Assembly (NCBI GenBank): GCA_903813345.2
Contig: CAIIXF020000757.1
Location: 1 to 48,674 of the forward strand
Direction of reading: 5' to 3'
Length of the DNA stretch: 48,674 bases
Source: Owenia fusiformis
Taxonomy: Eukaryota; Annelida; Polychaeta; Sabellida; Oweniidae
Position 1 is the stretch's first letter. Every line of letters begins with the position of its first letter. Under the pieces are notes generated by a model. It ran no database searches, had not been told where the DNA came from, and saw only the letters and a program-made list of their open reading frames with translations. Shown piece by piece: positions 24,201 through 37,900 of this stretch. The position numbers and the translations under genes are program-made.

Positions 24201-27200
24201 CAACGAGTTGCTATTCATCATAAAGCTTGAATTTTCCATCTTATGGTTTCCAGTATAGAAAGAAGGTACATATCGGGGGTGCAGTCAGAAATTGGTGAGT
24301 TAAGTGTCAATTTTGATGTATTTGTTCACTCTGAATGACTACATTCGAGCTAAAAAATATCTCAAAAGTCCCAATTCTCTAGGCCAGAGTCAAAACTGAT
24401 CAAATTTGTCATCATTTTTCAAATCAGGAGGTTGTTGAATGGAATAAAGTATGAAAAAGTGATGATTTTAGTAAGATTTTGCCAAAAAGTGGGCCAAATT
24501 TGTCCAATTTTCTGGTTCACGGTTCAGTGATTTTGGCTAAAAATCGCAATATGCAATAAAATACTCAATTTCTTGACATGATACTGAAAAATGTCACCAT
24601 CAGGCAGTGGATTTCATGATGTAAATGAAAAACTAGTCAAATTTAAAGGAAAACCATTGGGTTCTTGGAAAAATGACCCCAGGGGTAATGAAGTAGCCAT
24701 ATTTTTCATAATTGCTGTCAGAATATTCTTAAACTGCACAAAACTACTTGAAAACTCTAGTAAATTGGAAAAACGCAATTTAAAGCCAGAAATCACCCAA
24801 CCATGTGGCTATTAGGCCAAAATGCCCTAATACGTCACTTCCGCTGAATAGAAAAAAGTAGTATTCAAAAATAAATGTAGTCCAACACAATTGTGATCAT
24901 GACGAGTCAGTAAGCTAGTATGTAGGCACAGTTGTAATCTTTTTGCAATGGCAACATGCCATTTCTTCTGAAAATGCGTTATTTGGGTTATCTGAAGGAA
25001 AATTTCGAGTCAAGTGGCGTATTAATTTTGCCTTCATTTTTGTGAATTTCAATTTGTGTCTGCAGAGAGAGGGGGTAGTGTCACAATTGACCAATTATTT
25101 CAAAAAGTAGATGATTGGCCCCTATTGAGTTTAGTGTCAAGATGTAGCTTAGACATAGCTTTAGAACCTCAGATAGGCCAGTGAGGCCACATAAATCCAT
25201 AACTCGAGATAAAAAGTCAGGCGTTTGCCCTTTTGCCCATTGACTAGTATGGTGACGTGAATTAGGGCAGTTTTGCCTATTAGTCACATGTGAAAGTGAC
25301 CAAAATTTTTTAAAACTACTCAGAATCGCCCAGAATTTAAGTTTATTAGTGTGAAACATATTTTGGACGGAGGCAAAAAGGGGAATTTTCATGAACAAAT
25401 TTAATGTTTTTGCTGAATCAGCAGTTTTCGCTTTTTACCCCAAAAACCACTGATTTTGACGATATTTGGCTACAATTTTGTCCTTAGTGACCCCTAAATG
25501 TCATTTGTTGTCGTAAATGGGGAAGCCAACGAGTTGCTATTCATCATAAAGCTTGAATTTTCCATCTTATGGTTTCCAGTATAGAAAGAAGGTACATATC
25601 GGGGGTGCAGTCAGAAATTGGTGAGTTAAGTGTCAATTTTGATGTATTTGTTCACTCTGAATGACTACATTCGAGCTAAAAAATATCTCAAAAGTCCCAA
25701 TTCTCTAGGCCAGAGTCAAAACTGATCAAATTTGTCATCATTTTTCAAATCAGGAGGTTGTTGAATGGAATAAAGTATGAAAAAGTGATGATTTTAGTAA
25801 GATTTTGCCAAAAAGTGGGCCAAATTTGTCCAATTTTCTGGTTCACGGTTCAGTGATTTTGGCTAAAAATCGCAATATGCAATAAAATACTCAATTTCTT
25901 GACATGATACTGAAAAATGTCACCATCAGGCAGTGGATTTCATGATGTAAATGAAAAACTAGTCAAATTTAAAGGAAAACCATTGGGTTCTTGGAAAAAT
26001 GACCCCAGGGGTAATGAAGTAGCCATATTTTTCATAATTGCTGTCAGAATATTCTTAAACTGCACAAAACTACTTGAAAACTCTAGTAAATTGGAAAAAC
26101 GCAATTTAAAGCCAGAAATCACCCAACCATGTGGCTATTAGGCCAAAATGCCCTAATACGTCACTTCCGCTGAATAGAAAAAAGTAGTATTCAAAAATAA
26201 ATGTAGTCCCAACACAATTGTGATCATGACGAGTCAGTAAGCTAGTATGTAGGCACAGTTGTAATCTTTTTGCAATGGCAACATGCCATTTCTTCTGAAA
26301 ATGCGTTTATTTGGGTTATCTGAAGGAAAATTTCGAGTCAAGTGGCGTATTAATTTTGCCTTCATTTTTGTGAATTTCAATTTGTGTCTGCAGAGAGAGG
26401 GGGTAGTGTCACAATTGACCAATTATTTCAAAAAGTAGATGATTGGCCCCTATTGAGTTTAGTGTCAAGATGTAGCTTAGACATAGCTTTAGAACCTCAG
26501 ATAGGCCAGTGAGGCCACATAAATCCATAACTCGAGATAAAAAGTCAGGCGTTTGCCCTTTTGCCCATTGACTAGTATGGTGACGTGAATTAGGGCAGTT
26601 TTGCCTATTAGTCACATGTGAAAGTGACCAAAATTTTTTAAAACTACTCAGAATCGCCCAGAATTTAAGTTTATTAGTGTGAAACATATTTTGGACGGAG
26701 GCAAAAAGGGGAATTTTCATGAACAAATTTAATGTTTTTGCTGAATCAGCAGTTTTCGCTTTTTACCCCAAAAACCACTGATTTTGACGATATTTGGCTA
26801 CAATTTTGTCCTTAGTGACCCCTAAATGTCATTTGTTGTCGTAAATGGGGAAGCCAACGAGTTGCTATTCATCATAAAGCTTGAATTTTCCATCTTATGG
26901 TTTCCAGTATAGAAAGAAGGTACATATCGGGGGTGCAGTCAGAAATTGGTGAGTTAAGTGTCAATTTTGATGTATTTGTTCACTCTGAATGACTACATTC
27001 GAGCTAAAAAATATCTCAAAAGTCCCAATTCTCTAGGCCAGAGTCAAAACTGATCAAATTTGTCATCATTTTTCAAATCAGGAGGTTGTTGAATGGAATA
27101 AAGTATGAAAAAGTGATGATTTTAGTAAGATTTTGCCAAAAAGTGGGCCAAATTTGTCCAATTTTCTGGTTCACGGTTCAGTGATTTTGGCTAAAAATCG

Positions 27201-29100
27201 CAATATGCAATAAAATACTCAATTTCTTGACATGATACTGAAAAATGTCACCATCAGGCAGTGGATTTCATGATGTAAATGAAAAACTAGTCAAATTTAA
27301 AGGAAAACCATTGGGTTCTTGGAAAAATGACCCCAGGGGTAATGAAGTAGCCATATTTTTCATAATTGCTGTCAGAATATTCTTAAACTGCACAAAACTA
27401 CTTGAAAAACTCTAGTAAATTGGAAAAACGCAATTTAAAGCCAGAAATCACCCAACCATGTGGCTATTAGGCCAAAATGCCCTAATACGTCACTTCCGCT
27501 GAATAGAAAAAAGTAGTATTCAAAAATAAATGTAGTCCCAACACAATTGTGATCATGACGAGTCAGTAAGCTAGTATGTAGGCACAGTTGTAATCTTTTT
27601 GCAATGGCAACATGCCATTTCTTCTGAAAATGCGTTTATTTGGGTTATCTGAAGGAAAATTTCGAGTCAAGTGGCGTATTAATTTTGCCTTCATTTTTGT
27701 GAATTTCAATTTGTGTCTGCAGAGAGAGGGGGTAGTGTCACAATTGACCAATTATTTCAAAAAGTAGATGATTGGCCCCTATTGAGTTTAGTGTCAAGAT
27801 GTAGCTTAGACATAGCTTTAGAACCTCAGATAGGCCAGTGAGGCCACATAAATCCATAACTCGAGATAAAAAGTCAGGCGTTTGCCCTTTTGCCCATTGA
27901 CTAGTATGGTGACGTGAATTAGGGCAGTTTTGCCTATTAGTCACATGTGAAAGTGACCAAAATTTTTTAAAACTACTCAGAATCGCCCAGAATTTAAGTT
28001 TATTAGTGTGAAACATATTTTGGACGGAGGCAAAAAGGGGAATTTCATGAACAAATTTAATGTTTTTGCTGAATCAGCAGTTTTCGCTTTTTACCCCAAA
28101 AACCACTGATTTTTGACGATATTTGGCTACAATTTTGTCCTTAGTGACCCCTAAATGTCATTTGTTGTCGTAAATGGGGAAGCCAACGAGTTGCTATTCA
28201 TCATAAAGCTTGAATTTTCCATCTTATGGTTTCCAGTATAGAAAGAAGGTACATATCGGGGTGCAGTCAGAAATTGGTGAGTTAAGTGTCAATTTTGATG
28301 TATTTGTTCACTCTGAATGACTACATTCGAGCTAAAAAATATCTCAAAAGTCCCAATTCTCTAGGCCAGAGTCAAAACTGATCAAATTTGTCATCATTTT
28401 TTCAAATCAGGAGGTTGTTGAATGGAATAAAGTATGAAAAAGTGATGATTTTAGTAAGATTTTGCCAAAAAGTGGGCCAAATTTGTCCAATTTTCTGGTT
28501 CACGGTTCAGTGATTTGGCTAAAAATCGCAATATGCAATAAAATACTCAATTTCTTGACATGATACTGAAAAATGTCACCATCAGGCAGTGGATTTCATG
28601 ATGTAAATGAAAAACTAGTCAAATTTAAAGGAAAACCATTGGGTTCTTGGAAAAATGACCCCAGGGGTAATGAAGTAGCCATATTTTTCATAATTGCTGT
28701 CAGAATATTCTTAAACTGCACAAAACTACTTGAAAAACTCTAGTAAATTGGAAAAACGCAATTTAAAGCCAGAAATCACCCAACCATGTGGCTATTAGGC
28801 CAAAATGCCCTAATACGTCACTTCCGCTGAATAGAAAAAAGTAGTATTCAAAAATAAATGTAGTCCCAACACAATTGTGATCATGACGAGTCAGTAAGCT
28901 AGTATGTAGGCACAGTTGTAATCTTTTTGCAATGGCAACATGCCATTTCTTCTGAAAATGCGTTTATTTGGGTTATCTGAAGGAAAATTTCGAGTCAAGT
29001 GGCGTATTAATTTTGCCTTCATTTTTGTGAATTTCAATTTGTGTCTGCAGAGAGAGGGGGTAGTGTCACAATTGACCAATTATTTCAAAAAGTAGATGAT
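15241..29100. repeat. Array block with scattered homopolymer indels (subfamily I)
   Basis: Unit lengths drift between 1326 and 1329. The changes I located are nearly all one-base losses or gains in runs, for example CATATTTGG near 18723, CAAAATAAATG near 20885 and 22214, GTTTTGC near 24082 and TTGAAAACTC near 24750 and 26076. Substitutions are almost absent. Confidence 0.75.
15989..16847. repeat. B-only monomer 3 (empty site)
   Basis: 859 bp with the same junction, following five consecutive A+B units. Confidence 0.85.
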
Positions 29101-32100
29101 TGGCCCCTATTGAGTTTAGTGTCAGATGTAGCTTAGACATAGCTTTAGAACCTCAGATAGGCCAGTGAGGCCACATAAATCCATAACTCGAGATAAAAAG
29201 TCAGGCGTTTGCCCTTTTGCCCATTGACTAGTATGGTGACGTGAATTAGGGCAGTTTTGCCTATTAGTCACATGTGAAAGTGACCAAAATTTTTTAAAAC
29301 TACTCAGAATCGCCCAGAATTTAAGTTTATTAGTGTGAAACATATTTTGGACGGAGGCAAAAAGGGGAATTTTCATGAACAAATTTAATGTTTTTGCTGA
29401 ATCAGCAGTTTTCGCTTTTACCCCAAAAACCACTGATTTTGACGATATTTGGCTACAATTTTGTCCTTAGTGACCCCTAAATGTCATTTGTTGTCGTAAA
29501 TGGGGAAGCCACGAGTTGCTATTCATCATAAAGCTTGAATTTTCCATCTTATGGTTTTCCAGATAGAAAGAAGGTACATATCGGGGGTGCAGTCAGAAAT
29601 TGGTGAGTTAAGTGTCAATTTTGATGTATTTGTTCACTCTGAATGACTACATTCGAGCTAAAAAATATCTCAAAAGTCCCAATTCTCTAGGCCAGAGTCA
29701 AAACTGATCAAATTTGTCATCATTTTTCAAATCAGGAGGTTGTTGAATGGAATAAAGTATGAAAAAGTGATGATTTTAGTAAGATTTTGCCAAAAAGTGG
29801 GCCAAATTTGTCCAATTTTCTGGTTCACGGTTCAGTGATTTTGGCTAAAAATCGCAATATGCAATAAAAATACTCAATTTCTTGACATGATACTGAAAAA
29901 TGTCACCATCAGGCAGTGGATTTCCATGATGTAAATGAAAAACTAGTCAATTAAGGAAAACCATTGGGTTCTTGGAAAATGACCCCAGGGGTAATGAAGT
30001 AGCCATATTTTTCATAATTGCTGTCAGAATATTCTTAAACTGCACAAAACTACTTGAAAAACTCTAGTAAATTGGAAAAACGCAATTTAAAGCCAGAAAT
30101 CACCCAACCATGTGGCTATTAGGCCAAAATGCCATAATACGTCACTTCCGCTGAATAGAAAAAAGTAGTATTCAAAAATAATGTAGTCCAACACAATTGT
30201 GATCATGACGAGTCAGTAAGCTAGTATGTAGGCACAGTTGTAATCTTTTTGCAATGGCAACATGCCATTTCTTCTGAAAATGCGTTTATTGGGTTATCTG
30301 AAGGAAAATTTCGAGTCAAGTGGCGTATTAATTTGGCCTTCATTTTTGTGAATTTCAATTTGTGTCTGCAGAGAGAGGGGTAGTGTCACAATTGACCAAT
30401 TATTTCAAAAAGTAGATGATTGGCCCCTATTGAGTTTAGTGTCAAGATGTAGCTTAGACATAGCTTTAGAAACCTCAGTAGGCCAGTGAGGCCACATAAA
30501 TCCCATACTCGAGGATAAAAAGTCAGGCGTTTGCCCTTTTGCCCATTGCTAGTATGGTGAGCGTGAATTAGGGCAGTTTTGCCTATTAGTCACATGTGAA
30601 AGTGACCAAAATTTTTAAAACTACTCAGAATCGCCCAGAATGTAAGTTTATTAGTGTGGAAAGCATATTTTGGACGGAGGCAAAAAGGGGAATTTCATGA
30701 ACAAATTTAATGTTTTTGCTGAATCAGCAGTTTTCGCTTTTTACAACCCCAAAAACCACTGATTTTGACGATATTTGCTACAATTTTGGCCTTAGTGACC
30801 CTAAATGTCATTGTTGTCGTAAATGGGGAAGCCAACGAGTTGCTATTCATCATAAAGCTTGAATTTTCCATCTTATGGTTTCCAGTATAGAAAGAAGGTA
30901 CATATCGGGGGTGCAGTCAGAAATTGGTGAGTTAAGTGTCAATTTTGATGTATTGTTCACTCTGAATGACTACATTCGAGCTAAAAAATATCTCAAAAGT
31001 CCCAATTCTCTAGGCCAGAGTCAAAACTGATCAAATTTGTCATCATTTTTCAAATCAGGAGGTTGTTGAATGGAATAAAGTATGAAAAAGTGATGATTTT
31101 AGTAAGATTTTGCCAAAAAGTGGGCCAAATTTGTCCAATTTTCTGGTTCACGGTTCAGTGATTTTGGCTAAAAATCGCAATATGCAATAAAATACTCAAT
31201 TTCTTGACATGATACTGAAAAATGTCACCATCAGGCAGTGGATTTCATGATGTAAATGAAAAACTAGTCAAATTTAAAGGAAAACCATTGGGTTCTTGGA
31301 AAAAATGACCCCAGGGGTAATGAAGTAGCCATATTTTTCATAATTGCTGTCAGAATATTCTTAAACTGCACAAAACTACTTGAAAAACTCTAGTAAATTG
31401 GAAAAACGCAATGTAAAGCCAGAAATCACCCAACCATGTGGCTATTAGGCCAAAATGCCCTAATACGTCACTTCCGCTGAATAGAAAAAAGTAGTATTCA
31501 AAATAAATGTAGTCCCAACACAATTGTGATCATGACGAGTCAGTAAGCTAGTATGTAGGCACAGTTGTAATCTTTTGGCAATGGCAACATGCCATTTCTT
31601 CTGAAAATGCGTTTATTTGGGTTATCTGAAGGAAAATTTCGAGTCAGTGGCGTATTAATTTTGCCTTCATTTTTGTGAATTTCAATTTGTGTCTGCAGAG
31701 AGAGGGGGTAGTGTCACAATTGACCAATTATTTCAAAAAGTAGATGATTGGCCCCTATTGAGTTTAGTGTCAAGATGTAGCTTAGACATAGCTTTAGAAC
31801 CTCAGATAGGCCAGTGAGGCCACATAAATCCATAACTCGAGATAAAAAGTCAGGCGTTTGCCCTTTTGCCCATTGGACTAGTATGGTGACGTGAATTAGG
31901 GCAGTTTGCCTATTAGTCACATGTGAAAGTGACCAAAATCTTTTTAAATACTCAGAATCGCCCAGAATTGAAGTTTATTAGTGTGAAAACATATTTTGGA
32001 CGGAGGCAAAAAGGGGAATTTTCATGAAACACATTTAATGTTTTTGCTGAATCAGCAGTTTCGCTTTGTACCCCAAAAACCATGATTTTGACGATATTTG

Positions 32101-32420
32101 GCTACATTTTGTCTCGTAGTGACCCCTAAATGTCATTTGTTGTCGTAAATGGGGAAGCCAACGAGTTTGCTATTCATCATAAAGAGTGAATTTCCATCTT
32201 ATGGTTTCCAGTATAGAAGAAGGTCATATCGGGGTGTGCAGTCAGAACTTGGTGAGTTTAAGTGTCAATTTTTGATGTATTTGTTCACTCTGAAGGACTA
32301 CATTCGAGCTAAAAAATATCTCAAAAGTCCCAATTCTCTAGGCAAGAGTCATAAACTGATCAATTGTCATCATTTTCAAATCAGGAGGTTGTTGAATGGA
32401 ATAAATAAAGTATGAAAAAG
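29101..32420. repeat. Indel-rich stretch of the array
   Basis: Units at 28798, 30122 and 31448 contain many small errors, such as lost bases near 29124, 29510 and 30292, gained bases near 30470 and 30662, and jumbled runs near 32025-32410. The density is far above both neighbouring blocks. It is either a degenerate zone or poorly corrected consensus. Confidence 0.7.
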
Positions 32421-34109
32421 TGATGATTTTAGTAAGATTTTGCCAAAAAGTGGGCCAAATTTGTCCAATTCTCTGGTTCACGGTTCAGTGATTTTGGCTA
32501 AAAATCGCAATATGCAATAAAATACTCAATTTCTTGACACGATACTGAAAAATGTCACCATCAGGCAGTGGATTGCATGATGTAAATGAAAAAACTAGTC
32601 AAATTTAAAGGAAAACCATTAGATTCTTGGGAAAATGACCCCAGGGGTAATGGAATGAAGTAGCCATATTTTCATAATTGCTGTCAGAATATTCTTAAAC
32701 TGCACAAAACTACTTGAAAAACTCTAGTAAATTGGGAAAAAAAACGCAATTTAAAGCCAGAAATCATCCAACCATGTGGCTATTAGGCCAAAATGCCCTA
32801 ATACGTCACTTCCGCTGAATAGAAAAAAGTAGTATTCAAAAATAAATGTAGTCCCAACACAATTGTGATCATGACTAGTCAGTAAGCTAGTATGTAGGCA
32901 CAGTTGTAATCTTTTTGCAATGGCAACATGCCATTTCTTCTGAAAATGCGTTTATTTGGGTTATCTGAAGGAAAATTTCGAGTCAAGTGGCGTATTAATT
33001 TTGCCTTCATTTTTGTGAATTTCAATTTGTGTCTGCAGAGAGAGGAGGGTAGTGTCACAATTGACCAATTATTTCAAAAAGTAGATGATTGGCCCCTATG
33101 AGTTTAGTGTCAAGATGTAGCTTAGACATAGCTTTAGAACCTCAGATAGGCCAGTGAGGCCACATAAATCCATAACTCGAGATAAAAAGTCAGGTGTTTG
33201 CCCTTTGCCCATTGACTAGTATGGTGACGTGAATTAGGGCAGTTTTGCCTATTAGTCACATGTGAAAGTGACCAAAATCTTTTAAAACTACTCAGAATCG
33301 CCCAGAATTGAAGTTTATAGTGTGAAACATATTTTGGACGGAGGCAAAAAGGGGAATTTTCATGAACAAATTTAATGTTTTGCTGAATCAGCAGTTTTCG
33401 CTTTTTACCCCAAAAACCACTGATTTTGACGATATTTGGCTACAATTTTGTCCTTAGTGACCCCTAAATGTCCTTTGTTGTCGTAAATGGGGAAGCCAAC
33501 GAGTTGCTATTCATCATAAAGATTGAATTTTCCATCTTATGGTTTCCAGTATAGAAAGAAGGTACATATCGGGGGTTGCAGTCAGAAATTGGTGAGTTAA
33601 GTGTCATTTTTGATGTATTTGTTCACTCTGAATGACTACATTCGAGCTAAAAAATATCTCAAAAGTCCCAATTCTCTAGGGCAGAGTCAAAACTGATCAA
33701 ATTGTCATCATTTTTCAAATCAGGAGGTTGTTGAATGGAATAAAGTATGAAAAAGTGATGATTTTAGTAAGATTTTGCCAAAAAGTGGGCCAAATTTGTC
33801 CAATTCTCTGGTTCACGGTTCAGTGATTTTGGCTAAAAATCGCAATATGCAATAAAATACTCAATTTCTTGACACGATACTGAAAAATGTCACCATCAGG
33901 CAGTGGATTGCATGATGTAAATGAAAAACTAGTCAAATTTAAAGGAAACCATTAGATTTCTGGGAAAATGACCCCAGGGGTAATGAAGTAGCCATATTTT
34001 TCATAATTGCTGTCAGAATATTCTTAAACTGCACAAAACTACTTGAAAAACTCTAGTAAATTGAAAAACGCAATTTAAAGCCAGAAATCATCCAACCATG
34101 TGGCTATTA
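31920..34109. repeat. Subfamily II block, first occurrence
   Basis: Diagnostic differences from the left block: AAAATCTTTT for AAAATTTTTT, AATTGAAG for AATTTAAG, AAGATTGAA for AAGCTTGAA (loses a HindIII site), TTCTCTGG for TTTTCTGG, GACACGATA for GACATGATA, GATTGCATG for GATTTCATG, ATCATCC for ATCACCC, and GACTAGTC for GACGAGTC in A. The switch occurs close to the A/B boundary of the unit starting at 31448. Confidence 0.75.
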
Positions 34110-34965
34110 GTCACATGTGAAAGTGACCAAAATCTTTTAAAACTACTCAGAATCGCCCAGAATTGAAGTTTATTAGTGTGAAACATATTTGGACGGAGGC
34201 AAAAAGGGGAATTTTCATGAACAAATTTAATGTTTTTGCTGAATCAGCAGTTTTCGCTTTTACCCCAAAAACCACTGATTTTGACGATATTTGGCTACAA
34301 TTTTGTCCTTAGTGACCCCTAAATGTCCTTGTTGTCGTAAATGGGGAAGCCAACGAGTTGCTATTCATCATAAAGATTGAATTTTCCATCTTATGGTTTC
34401 CAGTATAGAAAGAAGGTACATATCGGGGGTGGTGCAGAGAATTGGTGAGTTAAGTGTCAATTTTTGATGTATTTGTTCACTCTGAATGACTACATTCGAG
34501 CTAAAAAATATCTCAAAAGTCCCAATTCTCTAGGCAAGAGTCAAAACTGATCAAATTTGTCATCATTTTTCAAATCAGGAGGTTGTTGAATGGAATAAGT
34601 ATGAAAAAGTGATGATTTTAGTAAGATTTTGCCAAAAAGTGGGCCAAATTTGTCCAATTCTCTGGTTCACGGTTCAGTGATTTTGGCTAAAAATCGCAAT
34701 ATGCAATAAAATACTCAATTTCTTGACACGATACTGAAAAATGTCACCATCAGGCAGTGGATTTCATGATGTAAATGAAAAACTAGTCAAATTTAAAGGA
34801 AAACCATTGGGTTCTTGGGAAAAATGACCCCAGGGGTAATGAAGTAGCCATATTTTTCATAATTGCTGTCAGAATATCTTAAACTGCACAAAACTACTTG
34901 AAAAACTCTAGTAAATTGGAAAAACGCAATTTAAAGCCAGAAATCATCCAACCATGTGGCTATTA
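34110..34965. repeat. B-only monomer 4 (empty site) in the diverged part of the array
   Basis: 856 bp. It carries subfamily II changes (AAAATCTTTT, AATTGAAG, AAAGATTGAA) yet has the same exact empty junction, so A-less monomers exist in both subfamilies. Confidence 0.85.
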
Positions 34966-37900
34966 GGCCAAAATGCCCTAATACGTCACTTCCGCTGAAT
35001 AGAAAAAGTAGTATTCAAAAATAAATGTAGTCCCAACACAATTGTGATCATGACGAGTCAGTAAGCTAGTATGTAGGCACAGTTGTAATCTTTTTGCAAT
35101 GGCAACATGCCATTTCTTCTGAAAATGCGTTTATTTGGGTTATCTGAAGGAAAATTTCGAGTCAAGTGGCGTATTAATTTTGCCTTCATTTTTGTGAATT
35201 TCAATTTGTGTCTGCAGAGAGAGGGGGTAGTGTCACAATTGACCAATTATTTCAAAAAGTAGATGATTGGCCCCTATTGAGTTTAGTGTCAAGATGTAGC
35301 TTAGACATAGCTTTAGAACCTCAGATAGGCCAGTGAGGCACATAAATCCATAACTCGAGATAAAAAGTCAGGCGTTTGCCCTTTTGCCCATTGACTAGTA
35401 TGGTGACGTGAATTAGGGCAGTTTTGCCTATTAGTCACATGTGAAAGTGACCAAAATTTTTTAAAACTACTCAGAATCGCCCAGAATTGAAGTTTATTAG
35501 TGTGAAACATATTTTGGACGGAGGCAAAAAGGGGAATTTTCATGAACAAATTTAATGTTTTTGCTGAATCAGCAGTTTTCGCTTTTTACCCCAAAACCAC
35601 TGATTTTGACGATATTTGGCTACAATTTTGTCCTTAGTGACCCCTAAATGTCATTTGTTGTCGTAAATGGGGAAGCCAACGAGTTGCTATTCATCATAAA
35701 GATTGAATTTTCCATCTTATGGTTTCCAGTATAGAAAGAAGGTACATATCGGGGGTGCAGTCAGAAATTGGTGAGTTAAGTGTCAATTTTTGATGTATTT
35801 GTTCACTCTGAATGACTACATTCGAGCTAAAAAATATCTCAAAAGTCCCAATTCTCTAGGCCAGAGTCAAAACTGATCAAATTTGTCATCATTTTCAAAT
35901 CAGGAGGTTGTTGAATGGAATAAAGTATGAAAAAGTGATGATTTTAGTAAGATTTTGCCAAAAAGTGGGCCAAATTTGTCCAATTCTGGTTCACGGTTCA
36001 GTGATTTTGGCTAAAAATCGCAATATGCAATAAAATACTCAATTTCTTGACACGATACTGAAAAATGTCACCATCAGGCAGTGGATTTCATGATGTAAAT
36101 GAAAAACTAGTCAAATTTAAAGGAAAACCATTGGGTTCTTGGAAAAATGACCCCAGGGGTAATGAAGTAGCCATATTTTTCATAATTGCTGTCAGAATAT
36201 TCTTAAACTGCACAAAACTACTTGAAAAACTCTAGTAAATTGGAAAAACGCAATTTAAAGCCAGAAATCATCCAACCATGTGGCTATTAGGCCAAAATGC
36301 CCTAATACGTCACTTCCGCTGAATAGAAAAAGTAGTATTCAAAAATAAATGTAGTCCCAACACAATTGTGATCATGACGAGTCAGTAAGCTAGTATGTAG
36401 GCACAGTTGTAATCTTTTTGCAATGGCAACATGCCATTTCTTCTGAAAATGCGTTTATTTGGGTTATCTGAAGGAAAATTTCGAGTCAAGTGGCGTATTA
36501 ATTTTGCCTTCATTTTTGTGAATTTCAATTTGTGTCTGCAGAGAGAGGGGGTAGTGTCACAATTGACCAATTATTTCAAAAAGTAGATGATTGGCCCCTA
36601 TTGAGTTTAGTGTCAAGATGTAGCTTAGACATAGCTTTAGAACCTCAGATAGGCCAGTGAGGCCACATAAATCCATAACTCGAGATAAAAAGTCAGGCGT
36701 TTGCCCTTTTGCCCATTGACTAGTATGGTGACGTGAATTAGGGCAGTTTTGCCTATTAGTCACATGTGAAAGTGACCAAAATTTTTAAAACTACTCAGAA
36801 TCGCCCAGAATTGAAGTTTATTAGTGTGAAACATATTTTGGACGGAGGCAAAAAGGGGAATTTTCATGAACAAATTAATGTTTTTGCTGAATCAGCAGTT
36901 TTCGCTTTGTACCCCAAAAACCACTGATTTTGACGATATTTGGCTACAATTTTGTCCTTAGTGACCCCTAAATGTCATTTGTTGTCGTAAATGGGGAAGC
37001 CAACGAGTTGCTATTCATCATAAAGATTGAATTTTCCATCTTATGGTTTCCAGTATAGAAAGAAGGTACATATCGGGGGGTGCAGTCAGAAATTGGTGAG
37101 TTAAGTGTCAATTTTTGATGTATTTGTTCACTCTGAATGACTACATTCGAGCTAAAAAATATCTCAAAAGTCCCAATTCTCTAGGCCAGAGTCAAAACTG
37201 ATCAAATTTGTCATCATTTTTCAAATCAGGAGGTTGTTGAATGGAATAAAGTATGAAAAAGTGATGATTTTAGTAAGATTTTGCCAAAAAGTGGGCCAAA
37301 TTTGTCCAATTCTCTGGTTCACGGTTCAGTGATTTTGGCTAAAAATCGCAATATGCAATAAAATACTCAATTTCTTGACACGATACTGAAAAATGTCACC
37401 ATCAGGCAGTGGATTTCATGATGTAAATGAAAAACTAGTCAAATTTAAAGGAAAACCATTGGGTTCTTGGGAAAAATGACCCCAGGGGTAATGAAGTAGC
37501 CATATTTTTCATAATTGCTGTCAGAATATTCTTAAACTGCACAAAACTACTTGAAAAACTCTAGTAAATTGGAAAAACGCAATTTAAAGCCAGAAATCAT
37601 CCAACCATGTGGCTATTAGGCCAAAATGCCCTAATACGTCACTTCCGCTGAATAGAAAAAAGTAGTATTCAAAAATAAATGTAGTCCCAACACAATTGTG
37701 ATCATGACGAGTCAGTAAGCTAGTATGTAGGCACAGTTGTAATCTTTTTGCAATGGCAACATGCCATTTCTTCTGAAAATGCGTTTATTTGGGTTATCTG
37801 AAGGAAAATTTCGAGTCAAGTGGCGTATTAATTTTGCCTTCATTTTTGTGAATTTCAATTTGTGTCTGCAGAGAGAGGGGGTAGTGTCACAATTGACCAA

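Noticed and set aside
24591-24815. 74-codon plus-strand open frame seen in only a few units (also at 25917-26141)
   Set aside because: It appears only where one A is missing from a homopolymer (TTGAAAACTC). The standard unit has a stop here.
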